A stretch of 16,550 bases of DNA, from assembly GCA_964545545.1 (NCBI GenBank), contig CAZJGK010000070.1, positions 1 to 16,550 of the forward strand, read 5' to 3'. The stretch is from JAHJTW01 sp964545545 (GTDB lineage Bacteria; Krumholzibacteriota; Krumholzibacteriia; LZORAL124-64-63). Positions 8,114 through 14,788 of this stretch are shown here, piece after piece. The first letter of the stretch is position 1, and each line of letters starts with the position of its first letter. Made by a program: the position numbers and the translations under genes. Below the pieces are notes generated by a model that had not been told where the DNA came from, did not search any database, and saw nothing but the letters and a program-made list of their open reading frames with translations.

Positions 8114-8495
8114 AGCTGTACCCCCCTCCCGCTTGCAGGATGAAGGGGGCATGGTCTTGCGTGGCGGTAGAGATGTTCAGGAAGAACCATCCCACCTGGC
8201 CAGGGAAGATAAATGGTGTCCCGGCTACCGGAACAAGCCAACTGGAGACGGAGATCCTGGTGTTATCCAGGCCGGGATCCAGTATGTCCGTGGACGAACC
8301 TGCCAGGGCGCCACCGCTTGAATTGCCCGACGAATAATATGCGGTCGGGCTGAGATTACCATCACCCGGGTCACCCTCGGTGGCAACCTGCATGTCCCTG
8401 ATGGCCATGGCTGGGCCGGCCGCAAGAACCGTGAACAGAATTGAAAAGAGAAAAAGGGCCAGGCCCTGACGGCGAGAAGGGACTTGGACAATCAT
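8103..8495 (-). CDS. Small secreted protein of unknown function, co-transcribed with the regulator
   Basis: A 130-residue protein I do not recognise. The ATG at 8495 follows AGGAG at about 6 nt. Residues 1-31 form a good signal peptide: Arg8-Arg9, a hydrophobic core, and A-M-A before Ile32. The mature part is about 99 residues, without cysteine, rich in Gly, Ser and Ala, with an acidic turn (A-T-E-G-D-P-G-D-G-N, about 38-47) and then beta-prone segments (ISVSSWLVPV, GWFFLNIST). Its last 11 nt contain the start codon of the regulator (ATG...TGA overlap), so the pair is almost certainly one operon. A candidate promoter lies at 8546-8573. It could be an envelope protein, a signal or the thing the regulator responds to; none of this can be shown from sequence. 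Confidence 0.72.
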   Translation of the reverse strand: MIVQVPSRRQGLALFLFSILFTVLAAGPAMAIRDMQVATEGDPGDGNLSPTAYYSSGNSSGGALAGSSTDILDPGLDNTRISVSSWLVPVAGTPFIFPGQVGWFFLNISTATQDHAPFILQAGGGYSYAR

Positions 8496-8545
8496 TTCCG
8501 CTCCTGGGAGGATGAAGCGATTGATGAATTCTTTAGAACCGGGAG

Positions 8546-8573
8546 ATTAACAGACCCATAACGATATCGTCAA
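8546..8573 (-). promoter_or_regulatory. Candidate sigma70 promoter with overlapping palindrome
   Basis: On the minus strand, TTGACG (8573-8568) and GTTAAT (8551-8546) are separated by 16 bp. They match the -35 box at 5 of 6 and the -10 box at 4 of 6 positions, though the -10 lacks the important second-position A. Transcription would begin near 8539, about 44 nt before the secreted-protein start. The perfect palindrome ACGATATCGT (8561-8570) overlaps the -35 box and spacer and could be an operator. Confidence 0.42.
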
Positions 8574-8903
8574 GAGTTTTTTCATATCACTATTTATACT
8601 GAATAATTACCATGAAAAGGCGCGGTGTTGTACGGTGTGTTTTTGATTAATAATTATAATTGCGTAACATGACCATTGTAACTTTGGCACAGTGGGACAG
8701 GGGTGAAAAAAATTCCCGGTGTGCAACAATCCTGTATCAGGTTGCATCTTGCTGGTTCACAAACTTCGCCGGGATTGTCCACATCTGGAATCACCGGTTT
8801 ATGGGTGTCTGACAATAGGGAAACTGGACCATTCCAGGATAACAGAGCCGTTCTGGAGGGATTTGAGAACGGACGGCAAAATCGGACCGGCTCCGGGAGG
8901 GTT

Positions 8904-8915
8904 GATTGATCAATC
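8904..8915. promoter_or_regulatory. 12-bp perfect palindrome, candidate operator
   Basis: GATTGATCAATC is a perfect palindrome flanked by GGG (8899-8901) and CCC (8915-8917). It lies 12 bp upstream of the first GGCACAACC-type motif and about 190 bp before ccsBA. A dimeric regulator site is possible; function is inferred only from symmetry. Confidence 0.3.
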
Positions 8916-8927
8916 CCGCAACATTTG

Positions 8928-9104
8928 GGTTGTGCCGCGGAAATTGTGTCCGCAAGGTGAAAACAAACCCCTACAGGTGCTCCAGGAAGGCACAACCCAA
9001 CATTTGTTGGGCGATCCCCGGGAACAGGATTATATTTCTCCCACTAAATTGCTTGCTGAAAGCTGCTGATCGCGGCCGAAGGCACCCACTGCCAAGGCAC
9101 AACC
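8928..9104. repeat. Three copies of GGCACAACC upstream of ccsBA
   Basis: The 9-mer occurs inverted at 8928-8936 (GGTTGTGCC) and direct at 8989-8997 and 9096-9104. Copies 1 and 2 extend to a 12-bp inverted repeat (8925-8936 with 8989-9000). Copies 2 and 3 share an 11-bp direct repeat beginning AAGG. The third copy ends 3 bp before the ccsBA ATG. Copy 2 runs into a 7-bp-arm dyad at 8996-9011 (CCCAACATTTGTTGGG). The arrangement suggests a regulator-binding cluster or an RNA fold controlling ccsBA. Confidence 0.45.
9007..9036 (+). promoter_or_regulatory. Weak candidate promoter for ccsBA
   Basis: TTGGGC (9007-9012) and TATATT (9031-9036) are 18 bp apart. The -10 box is good and the -35 box partial. 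The start point would be near 9043, giving a leader of about 65 nt. The -35 box overlaps the dyad at 8996-9011, so a bound protein there could block or recruit polymerase. Confidence 0.3.
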
Positions 9105-9107
9105 TGG

Positions 9108-12100
9108 ATGGTCACCGTGATAGCTTTCTGGAAGAATCCCATCATCGCCTTTCTTTCCTCCCTCAAGCTCAGCGCCACCATCATGGGACTGATTGCGCTT
9201 TCAGCGGCCAAGGCGACGTTCATCGAGACTGCGCATGGCAGGGACGCCGCGTACGATCTGGTGTACGGCGCCCATTGGTTCGAGGGCTTGCTGATCCTGC
9301 TGACCATCAGTCTGATTCTGCTTTTCATCAAGCGGTGGCCCTACAAACCGGCACAATACGGCTTTGCCCTGGTGCACATTTCCATGGTGGTGATCCTGCT
9401 GGGGGCCGGCATGACACGGTACCTAGGGTATGAAGGCACCATGCACATCAGGGACGGCCAGACGGTCGACTACCTCTACTCGGACCGGGCCCGTGTGCAG
9501 GCGACCATCGGCGAGGAAACCGGTTCTTTCCCGGTTCGCCTGTGGAAGGCCGGCCAGAACCATGTATGGAAAAAAGTGACGATTGCCGGCAAGGCCTACC
9601 GCCTGGGCGTCACCGAATTCTGGCCCCACTTCGGGCAGGCCTGGCAGGATGGCCCCGACGGTGTTCCCGTGATCCAGTACGGCATGAGCGTTGGGGATGA
9701 TATCCAGTCGCGGACCTTGGCCGAGGGGGATAAGGCGACCATTTCCGGCGTCGAGGCCCGGTTCCTGACCGGGCCGTTCCAGGGCGGCATGAGCCATTCC
9801 GCCTATGGTGATCTGCGGGTGCACATCGGCACCGAATCCTGCACCTTCCCGGTGGAGATGCCCGCAGGCAAGATGCTCAAGTGCGGCGGCTACACCTTCG
9901 AGATCATCGAATTCCAGGCGGATTTCAAGGTCGGAGGAGAATCTTCGGACTCCGGGCCTTTGGTCAATCCCATGGTCCGGGTGAAGATCACCGACCCCCG
10001 GGGCAAGACGGGTGAACGAATTCTATTTGCCTACCATCCTGATTTTGCCATGGGTCACGGCGGCGAGACGACCGAGTTCGACGCTCTGGACATGCTTTAC
10101 CAGCTCAACCGTGGCCTGGAGTTCACCCGCGGCGGCGAGACGGGCGTCCAGGGGCGGGCGTCCTTTCCCCTGACGGCCATGGACATGGACTCCCAGGAAC
10201 AGACACCTCTTCCCGCAGGTGAAGTCTTTCCGGTCCGGGCCTCCACCCTGTACGGCAGCGAGACGACGGATTTTTCGTTTGCGGTGGTCAAGGTGATGAC
10301 CTCGGCGGTGTTGTCGCCGGTGACGGTCGAAGATGCCGGGGCGCCCCCCGCGGCCAGGGTCGTCATTCGCGACTCCGCAGGCAACGAGGCCGAGGCCGTT
10401 TGTTCCAAGGAGGAGCCGGGAACCCCGGTGACCGTGGGTGATGTCAACGTGAAGCTGGCTTTCGGGTCGGTGGCCAGGAAGGTGCCTTACCAGGTTCACC
10501 TGGATAAATTCGTATTGAAGACCTACCCCGGCAGCAGCAACCCGGCGACTTATGAAAGCTATATCTCCCTGACCGATCCGGGGCAGGGCATCGAAGACCG
10601 CAAGGTTCATATCTACATGAATCACCCCATGGTCCACCGGGGATCCAAGTTTTTCCAGTCCTCCTACGACAAGGACAGAATGGGCACCGTGTTGTCGGTG
10701 AACCACGACCCCGGGAAGTTGCCCACCTATTTCGGGTATGCCCTGATTTCCCTGGGCTTTTTCATCATCATGTTCAAGGAGTTTTCCAGATTGCTGAAGG
10801 AATTGATGAAGGCCGACAATAAAAAGAAAAGTGGGAAGGTCGTGAAGACGACCCTGCTTGCTCTCTTTGCCCTGGGGGCGATCGGGCATCAGCAACCGGC
10901 CCGGGCCCAGGACAGCGCCAAGCCGGCGGACCTGAGCCCGACGGGCGGCTCGGGTTATGTCACCCTGGCCAAACCCCTGCGGGAGGCTGCCTCAAGGTTG
11001 ATCATCCAGGATTACCGTGGGCGCATGAAGCCCCTGGACACGCTGGCGCGCGAGACGGTCATGAAGGTCGCCAAGCGCACGACATTCAAGGGCCGTGCCC
11101 CGGTTGACCAGTATCTGAGCTGGTCGACCAACCCCGATTTCTGGTGGGACAAGCCAATCATCGCCGTGCGGTTCCAAGGTGTGAAGGATCTGCTGGGCGT
11201 GGATAAGGCCACGACGCATGTTTCGGCATCCAGCCTGTTCGATGCCGGCGGCAGCTATCGGCTGGCCGGCCTTGCCGAGAAAGCTCACCGGACCCCCGAC
11301 CCTGACCGCACCAAGACCCAGCGCAAACTCATCAGTTTCGACGAGCGGTTCGAGATCCTTTACATGACGTTCAAGGGTACGCAGCTGCGCCTCTTTCCCG
11401 TCCCCGGAGACCCCAACAACACGTGGCAATCCTTCGAGAAGGTGCAACCACAGTTGAATGCAGAACAGTTGCCTGTTTACACGGCGGCCTTCCAGGCCCT
11501 GGTGAGCGGGTTGCGTTCGGGCAACAACGCGATGATCGCCGACGGTGTCAGCCGCATCGCGGCCATTCAGCACCAGTACGGCCAGGAGGTCCTTCCCTCG
11601 CCTCAGCGGATCAACGCCGAGCTGCTCTACAACCGGGGACACATTTTCTCGTGGATGATGGTTCCCTTGCTGGGCGCCTCGTTTGTCCTCATGCTGGTGT
11701 TTTTCTGGAACTTGTTCCGGGGATCCCATCTGCGGTCGAAATTCCGCAACCCGTTTTACAGCCTGGGAATGTTGCTGTACACGGGCGCCTTCTGCGGCAT
11801 GGTCTTCGCCTATGTCCTGCGCTGGGTCGCCTCGGGCCGCGCGCCATTGAGCAATGGTCACGAGTCCTTGCTGTTCATCAGCCTGGCCGTCGCCCTGGCC
11901 GGTTTGATCTGCGAGTTCAGCTTCAAGATGGCCGCGCCCGGCAGCCTGGGTTCGCTGTTGACGGTGGTGATCCTGGGAGTTTCCATGCTCTCCACCTTTG
12001 ACCCGGCCATCGGTCCGTTGGTGCCGGTGCTGGTCTCCTACTGGCTGAACATCCATGTGACCATCATCACGGCCAGCTACGGTTTTCTGGGGCTTTCCGC

Positions 12101-12590
12101 CCTGCTGGGGGCCCTGATCCTGGTCCTGTTCCTGGCCAAAGGGTCCAGCAATCCCAACATTCACGATTCCGTCAGGATCCTGGACCAGATCAACCGCTTC
12201 GTGCTGATCGCGGGCCTGGCTCTGCTGTCCATCGGCACGCTGCTGGGCGGTGTGTGGGCCAACGAGTCGTGGGGGCGGTACTGGGGCTGGGACCCCAAGG
12301 AAACCTGGTCGTTGATCACCATCCTGGTTTATGCGGTGGTGCTGCATTTCCGGTGGATTTCCTCGCTGCGCTCCATCTGGCTCAACAGTGCGGCCAGCCT
12401 GGCCGCCATCAGCTCGGTGGTCATGACTTATTTCGGCGTCAATTACTTCCTGGTCGGCATGCACAGCTATGCTCAGGGGGATGCGGCCAGGGTTCCGTAC
12501 TGGGTCTACATCTTTGCTGGGGTTGTGGTGTTTTTGATCGCCGTTTCGGGCCTGGTGAACAGGTCGCGGGAGTGGAAAGTCAAGATCTGA
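9108..12590 (+). CDS. ccsBA: Fused System II cytochrome c biogenesis protein CcsBA (ResB-ResC)
   Basis: A 1160-residue membrane protein that moves haem outward and attaches it to apocytochrome c. The N-terminal ResB/CcsB part has three membrane segments (about 17-39, 57-75, 83-103), a large periplasmic domain and a fourth segment (542-559). The C-terminal CcsA part carries the WWD haem-binding motif at 1055-1069 (W-G-R-Y-W-G-W-D-P-K-E-T-W). The four haem-ligand histidines are visible: His90 and His1080 in membrane helices, His983 and His1119 in periplasmic loops. Spacings 983-1080-1119 (97 and 39) equal those of His761, His858 and His897 in Helicobacter hepaticus CcsBA. Residues 579-600 look like a signal sequence at the fusion point. 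The ATG lacks a good ribosome site (only AAGG 10 nt upstream); GTG at 9117 is an alternative. No c-type cytochrome gene is nearby. Confidence 0.95.
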   Translation: MVTVIAFWKNPIIAFLSSLKLSATIMGLIALSAAKATFIETAHGRDAAYDLVYGAHWFEGLLILLTISLILLFIKRWPYKPAQYGFALVHISMVVILLGAGMTRYLGYEGTMHIRDGQTVDYLYSDRARVQATIGEETGSFPVRLWKAGQNHVWKKVTIAGKAYRLGVTEFWPHFGQAWQDGPDGVPVIQYGMSVGDDIQSRTLAEGDKATISGVEARFLTGPFQGGMSHSAYGDLRVHIGTESCTFPVEMPAGKMLKCGGYTFEIIEFQADFKVGGESSDSGPLVNPMVRVKITDPRGKTGERILFAYHPDFAMGHGGETTEFDALDMLYQLNRGLEFTRGGETGVQGRASFPLTAMDMDSQEQTPLPAGEVFPVRASTLYGSETTDFSFAVVKVMTSAVLSPVTVEDAGAPPAARVVIRDSAGNEAEAVCSKEEPGTPVTVGDVNVKLAFGSVARKVPYQVHLDKFVLKTYPGSSNPATYESYISLTDPGQGIEDRKVHIYMNHPMVHRGSKFFQSSYDKDRMGTVLSVNHDPGKLPTYFGYALISLGFFIIMFKEFSRLLKELMKADNKKKSGKVVKTTLLALFALGAIGHQQPARAQDSAKPADLSPTGGSGYVTLAKPLREAASRLIIQDYRGRMKPLDTLARETVMKVAKRTTFKGRAPVDQYLSWSTNPDFWWDKPIIAVRFQGVKDLLGVDKATTHVSASSLFDAGGSYRLAGLAEKAHRTPDPDRTKTQRKLISFDERFEILYMTFKGTQLRLFPVPGDPNNTWQSFEKVQPQLNAEQLPVYTAAFQALVSGLRSGNNAMIADGVSRIAAIQHQYGQEVLPSPQRINAELLYNRGHIFSWMMVPLLGASFVLMLVFFWNLFRGSHLRSKFRNPFYSLGMLLYTGAFCGMVFAYVLRWVASGRAPLSNGHESLLFISLAVALAGLICEFSFKMAAPGSLGSLLTVVILGVSMLSTFDPAIGPLVPVLVSYWLNIHVTIITASYGFLGLSALLGALILVLFLAKGSSNPNIHDSVRILDQINRFVLIAGLALLSIGTLLGGVWANESWGRYWGWDPKETWSLITILVYAVVLHFRWISSLRSIWLNSAASLAAISSVVMTYFGVNYFLVGMHSYAQGDAARVPYWVYIFAGVVVFLIAVSGLVNRSREWKVKI

Positions 12591-12603
12591 TCCCCGGGGA
12601 TCA
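12588..12603. terminator. 16-bp perfect palindrome overlapping the ccsBA stop codon
   Basis: TGATCCCCGGGGATCA is perfectly self-complementary and begins with the TGA stop of ccsBA. As RNA it could form a 6-bp stem with a CCGG loop. It is followed 11 bp later by a second hairpin (12615-12644). It may contribute to the transcript's 3' end, or be a DNA-binding site. Confidence 0.35.
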
Positions 12604-12614
12604 CCCTCCGTTCC

Positions 12615-12644
12615 GCGGCCCGGGCCTTGATAGGTTCGGGCCGC
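12615..12644 (+). terminator. Candidate terminator hairpin after ccsBA
   Basis: GCGGCCCG (12615-12622) pairs with CGGGCCGC (12637-12644), an 8-bp all-GC stem with a 14-nt loop, 25 bp after the ccsBA stop. No U-run follows, so efficiency is uncertain. The self-complementary CCACCGGTGG (12648-12657) comes next. Confidence 0.4.
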
Positions 12645-12665
12645 TTGCCACCGGTGGGGACCAAG

Positions 12666-12695
12666 TTGACGACCCAGCCGTGAATGTGGGATAAT
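12666..12695 (+). promoter_or_regulatory. Strong sigma70-type promoter with extended -10
   Basis: TTGACG (12666-12671) and GATAAT (12690-12695) each match the consensus at 5 of 6 positions, are 18 bp apart, and a TGn extension (12687-12689) precedes the -10 box. The start point would be near 12702. If the scaffold gap is collapsed, the glycosyltransferase ATG lies about 60 nt downstream, a normal leader length. This is the best promoter in the window. Confidence 0.65.
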
Positions 12696-12717
12696 TGCGC
12701 GTTGTTGAAGTCTGGGT

Positions 12718-12772
12718 TCCCCCGGCTTTGCTTGTGATTTCTCTTGCCGGAGGCACCAGGATGGCCCCTCTC
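12718..12772 (+). repeat. Left copy of 55-bp sequence flanking the gap
   Basis: These 55 bp are identical to 12873-12927 just past the N run. Both copies contain the GGAGG ribosome site and the ATG GCC CCT CTC start of the glycosyltransferase. The exact identity and placement at both contig ends point to an unmerged assembly overlap, not a biological duplication. Confidence 0.85.
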
Positions 12773-12872
12773 NNNNNNNNNNNNNNNNNNNNNNNNNNNN
12801 NNNNNNNNNNNNNNNNNNNNNNNNNNNNNNNNNNNNNNNNNNNNNNNNNNNNNNNNNNNNNNNNNNNNNNNN
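12773..12872. other. Scaffold gap of 100 N
   Basis: Exactly 100 unknown bases, the usual placeholder length for a gap of unknown size. Given the identical 55-bp flanks, the real distance is probably zero and one flank should be removed. Confidence 0.98.
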
Positions 12873-12927
12873 TCCCCCGGCTTTGCTTGTGATTTCTCTT
12901 GCCGGAGGCACCAGGATGGCCCCTCTC
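12873..12927 (+). repeat. Right copy of 55-bp sequence flanking the gap
   Basis: Identical to 12718-12772. This copy continues into the full glycosyltransferase reading frame, whereas the left copy continues back to the promoter at 12666-12695. Joining them restores an uninterrupted promoter, leader and gene. Confidence 0.85.
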
Positions 12928-14754
12928 AGCGGGCATGATCTGCGCCGACCGTGGGCGCTTTTTGCCGGTGTGACCCTTGTCGCTTTGGTTATCCGCACCG
13001 TCTACATCCTGCAGATGGCGGATCCGGCTCTCAACCCCCTTTTTACCCACCCGGTCCTGGATGCCGCAGTGCATCGCCGCTGGGCTCTGGGCATCCTGGC
13101 GGGAACCTGGCCACCTCCCGAACCATTTTTTCGTGCTCCTTTATATCCCTACTTTCTCGCCTTCTTGTACCGGGTCTTCGGGCCCGATCATGCCCTGGCC
13201 GTCCAGCTGGTTCACGGCTTGATCTCGGCGCTGGGCGCCGGCTTGGCCGGGTTGTGCGCGGACCGCGTGTGGGGCCGGCGGGCGGGATGGTTTGCCGGTC
13301 TTGGTTTTGCCGTGATGTGGTCGAGCATCTTCTTCGCGGGAGAACTGCTGGACGTCACGTTGGGGGTCACGCTGAACCTGCTCTTGTGGTGGCTGCTGTT
13401 GGGAAAAATTTCCGATCGGCGCCTGGGGTTGACCGGCCTGACCTGGGGTTTGTCCATCATCAGCCGACCGTTGATCCTGGTGATTGCTCCGGTGGTGGTT
13501 TTCTATCTGCACCGGCGCGGCGTAGGCTGGCGTGCGCGCGGCTGGCTGATGTTGGCGGCGGGGATGGCTGTGGCCATCCTGCCGGTGACGGTCCGCAACC
13601 TCACCGTTGGCGGCGAACCGGTTCTGGTGGCGGCGTCCGGCGGGGTCAATTTCTTCATCGGGAATAATCAATTCGCGGACGGCCGGGTGGCTTTTCTGCC
13701 CGGGGCGGCCATGGACTGGCATGGGGAAATGTCCGAGGTAACGGCTCTGGCCGCCAAGGAAACGGGCCATCCGCAGAACGCGTTGAGCGCCGATCGGTAC
13801 TTCCTTGGCAAGGGACTGGCTTTCCTGCGCAAATCGCCCGGCCGCGCCCTGGCCCTGTACGCCCACAAATTCCGCATTCTGTTGGCGGCAGATGAGCGGT
13901 CCAACAACAAGAACCTGGCCTTCTGGCGTGCGCGCTCACCCTTGCTGCGCTGGCCCTTTTGGCTGGGTTGGGGACCCGTCCTGGCCCTGGCGTTTCTGGG
14001 CTTGCGCCGAAAGGACCTGGATCCTGACCGGATGCTGCTCATGTGGGGATCACTGGTGCTTTATGCCGGGGTGCTCCTGCTGTTCTTTATCAATGCCCGT
14101 TTCCGGCTGCCTTTGCTGGCCTGGTTGATGGTGCCCGCGGGGGCGGGTGCCGACCGCCTGGTCCGCGCCGTCTCCCGTGGCGATTGGACCCCGCGTCTGC
14201 GGCGGGGGACCATGTTGGCCGTGGTGATACTGCTGGTGATCTGGATCCCCGATCGTGCAGGTTTCAGGCCCGAGTCCTCCAGCGACTTCGAGAGCTGGCG
14301 TGCGCTGGGGAACGGTTTCGAGCAGGAAGGGGACCTTGAGCGCGCAGGGGCGTCCTACCGGAAAGTTCTGGACATCGGCCGCAAGGATCCACAGCGCGCA
14401 TACGGGAATATCCTGCCGGCCGTGCACATGCGGTTGGGAGGGGTCCTGCTGCGGGAGCAAAAGCCCCGTGAAGCCTTGCCGCAATTTCGGCAGGCCTCAG
14501 CCATGACCGGAGATGTGAATGCCGAGTTCGGTGTCGGCATGTGTCTGTTGCAACTCGGACAATGGGGTCCAGCCGAAGCGGTTTTCGATTCGGTTATCAG
14601 CCGCAATCCCGGCAACTGGCAGGCTTACGGCAACCTGGCGATTTGCTACGAGCAGACCGGACGCTTCACCGAGGCCCAGGCGGCCTGGCGGAAGCTGCTT
14701 GAAATCAACCCCGGTGATAAGATGGCCCAACAGAGGTTGAACGTTGCCCCTTGA
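12916..14754 (+). CDS. GT39/PMT-like membrane glycosyltransferase with C-terminal TPR domain
   Basis: A 612-residue polytopic protein. The ATG at 12916 has GGAGG 7 nt upstream. Many hydrophobic helices span about 12-445. The first outer loop holds the conserved Asp (Asp49 in L-D-A-A-V-H) followed by F-F-R-A-P-L-Y-P-Y-F (71-80), the usual layout of polyprenyl-phosphate-sugar-dependent enzymes of the PMT_2/ArnT-like group. A second acid, Glu143 (G-E-L-L), sits in the next loop. S-G-G-V-N-F-F-I-G-N-N (241-251) begins the extracytoplasmic part. From about 459 to 608 there are TPR-like helical repeats (for example N-P-G-N-W-Q-A-Y-G-N-L-A and N-P-G-D-K-M-A-Q), probably periplasmic and perhaps recruiting the acceptor. 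Acceptor and sugar are unknown. It converges with the decarboxylase gene across 34 bp. Confidence 0.83.
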   Translation: MAPLSGHDLRRPWALFAGVTLVALVIRTVYILQMADPALNPLFTHPVLDAAVHRRWALGILAGTWPPPEPFFRAPLYPYFLAFLYRVFGPDHALAVQLVHGLISALGAGLAGLCADRVWGRRAGWFAGLGFAVMWSSIFFAGELLDVTLGVTLNLLLWWLLLGKISDRRLGLTGLTWGLSIISRPLILVIAPVVVFYLHRRGVGWRARGWLMLAAGMAVAILPVTVRNLTVGGEPVLVAASGGVNFFIGNNQFADGRVAFLPGAAMDWHGEMSEVTALAAKETGHPQNALSADRYFLGKGLAFLRKSPGRALALYAHKFRILLAADERSNNKNLAFWRARSPLLRWPFWLGWGPVLALAFLGLRRKDLDPDRMLLMWGSLVLYAGVLLLFFINARFRLPLLAWLMVPAGAGADRLVRAVSRGDWTPRLRRGTMLAVVILLVIWIPDRAGFRPESSSDFESWRALGNGFEQEGDLERAGASYRKVLDIGRKDPQRAYGNILPAVHMRLGGVLLREQKPREALPQFRQASAMTGDVNAEFGVGMCLLQLGQWGPAEAVFDSVISRNPGNWQAYGNLAICYEQTGRFTEAQAAWRKLLEINPGDKMAQQRLNVAP

Positions 14755-14788
14755 CCCGCAAAATACCTGAAGGTCTTCCCGCGGAGGG

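Larger units (their letters stand above)
8496..9107. other. 612-bp non-coding intergenic region
   Basis: This divergent region separates the regulator operon from ccsBA. Short open frames exist but lack good ribosome sites and recognisable content, so I call no gene. An AT-rich patch (about 8570-8670) includes the palindrome AATTATAATT (8652-8661). Small hairpins can form at 8722-8746 (TGCAAC/GTTGCA) and 8848-8872 (CCGTTCT/AGAACGG). A 12-bp palindrome lies at 8904-8915. Three copies of GGCACAACC fall in the last 180 bp. I found no match to a riboswitch or tRNA. Confidence 0.6.

Noticed and set aside
6641..8143. 500-codon plus-strand frame opposite the regulator
   Set aside because: The minus frame encodes clear TPR, AAA+ and HTH domains; the plus frame has no recognisable content.
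8628..8660. TATAAT on the plus strand in the AT-rich patch
   Set aside because: The nearest -35-like TTGTAC is 21 bp away, and any transcript would start about 440 bp before ccsBA; too weak to call.
8684..8700. TTGGCAC resembling the -24 element of a sigma54 promoter
   Set aside because: The matching -12 GC element at the right spacing is absent (GGGAC instead of TTGC).
8654..8995. 113-codon minus-strand frame in the long intergenic region
   Set aside because: No ribosome site, no signal or domain, and a Cys/Pro-rich composition typical of chance frames.
12718..12927. Genuine 55-bp direct repeat or mobile-element target duplication
   Set aside because: Copies lie exactly at both edges of a 100-N placeholder and include the gene start; an assembly overlap explains this better.
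10992..12998. Minus-strand frame running through the N gap
   Set aside because: It crosses unknown bases and lies opposite the conserved CcsA part.
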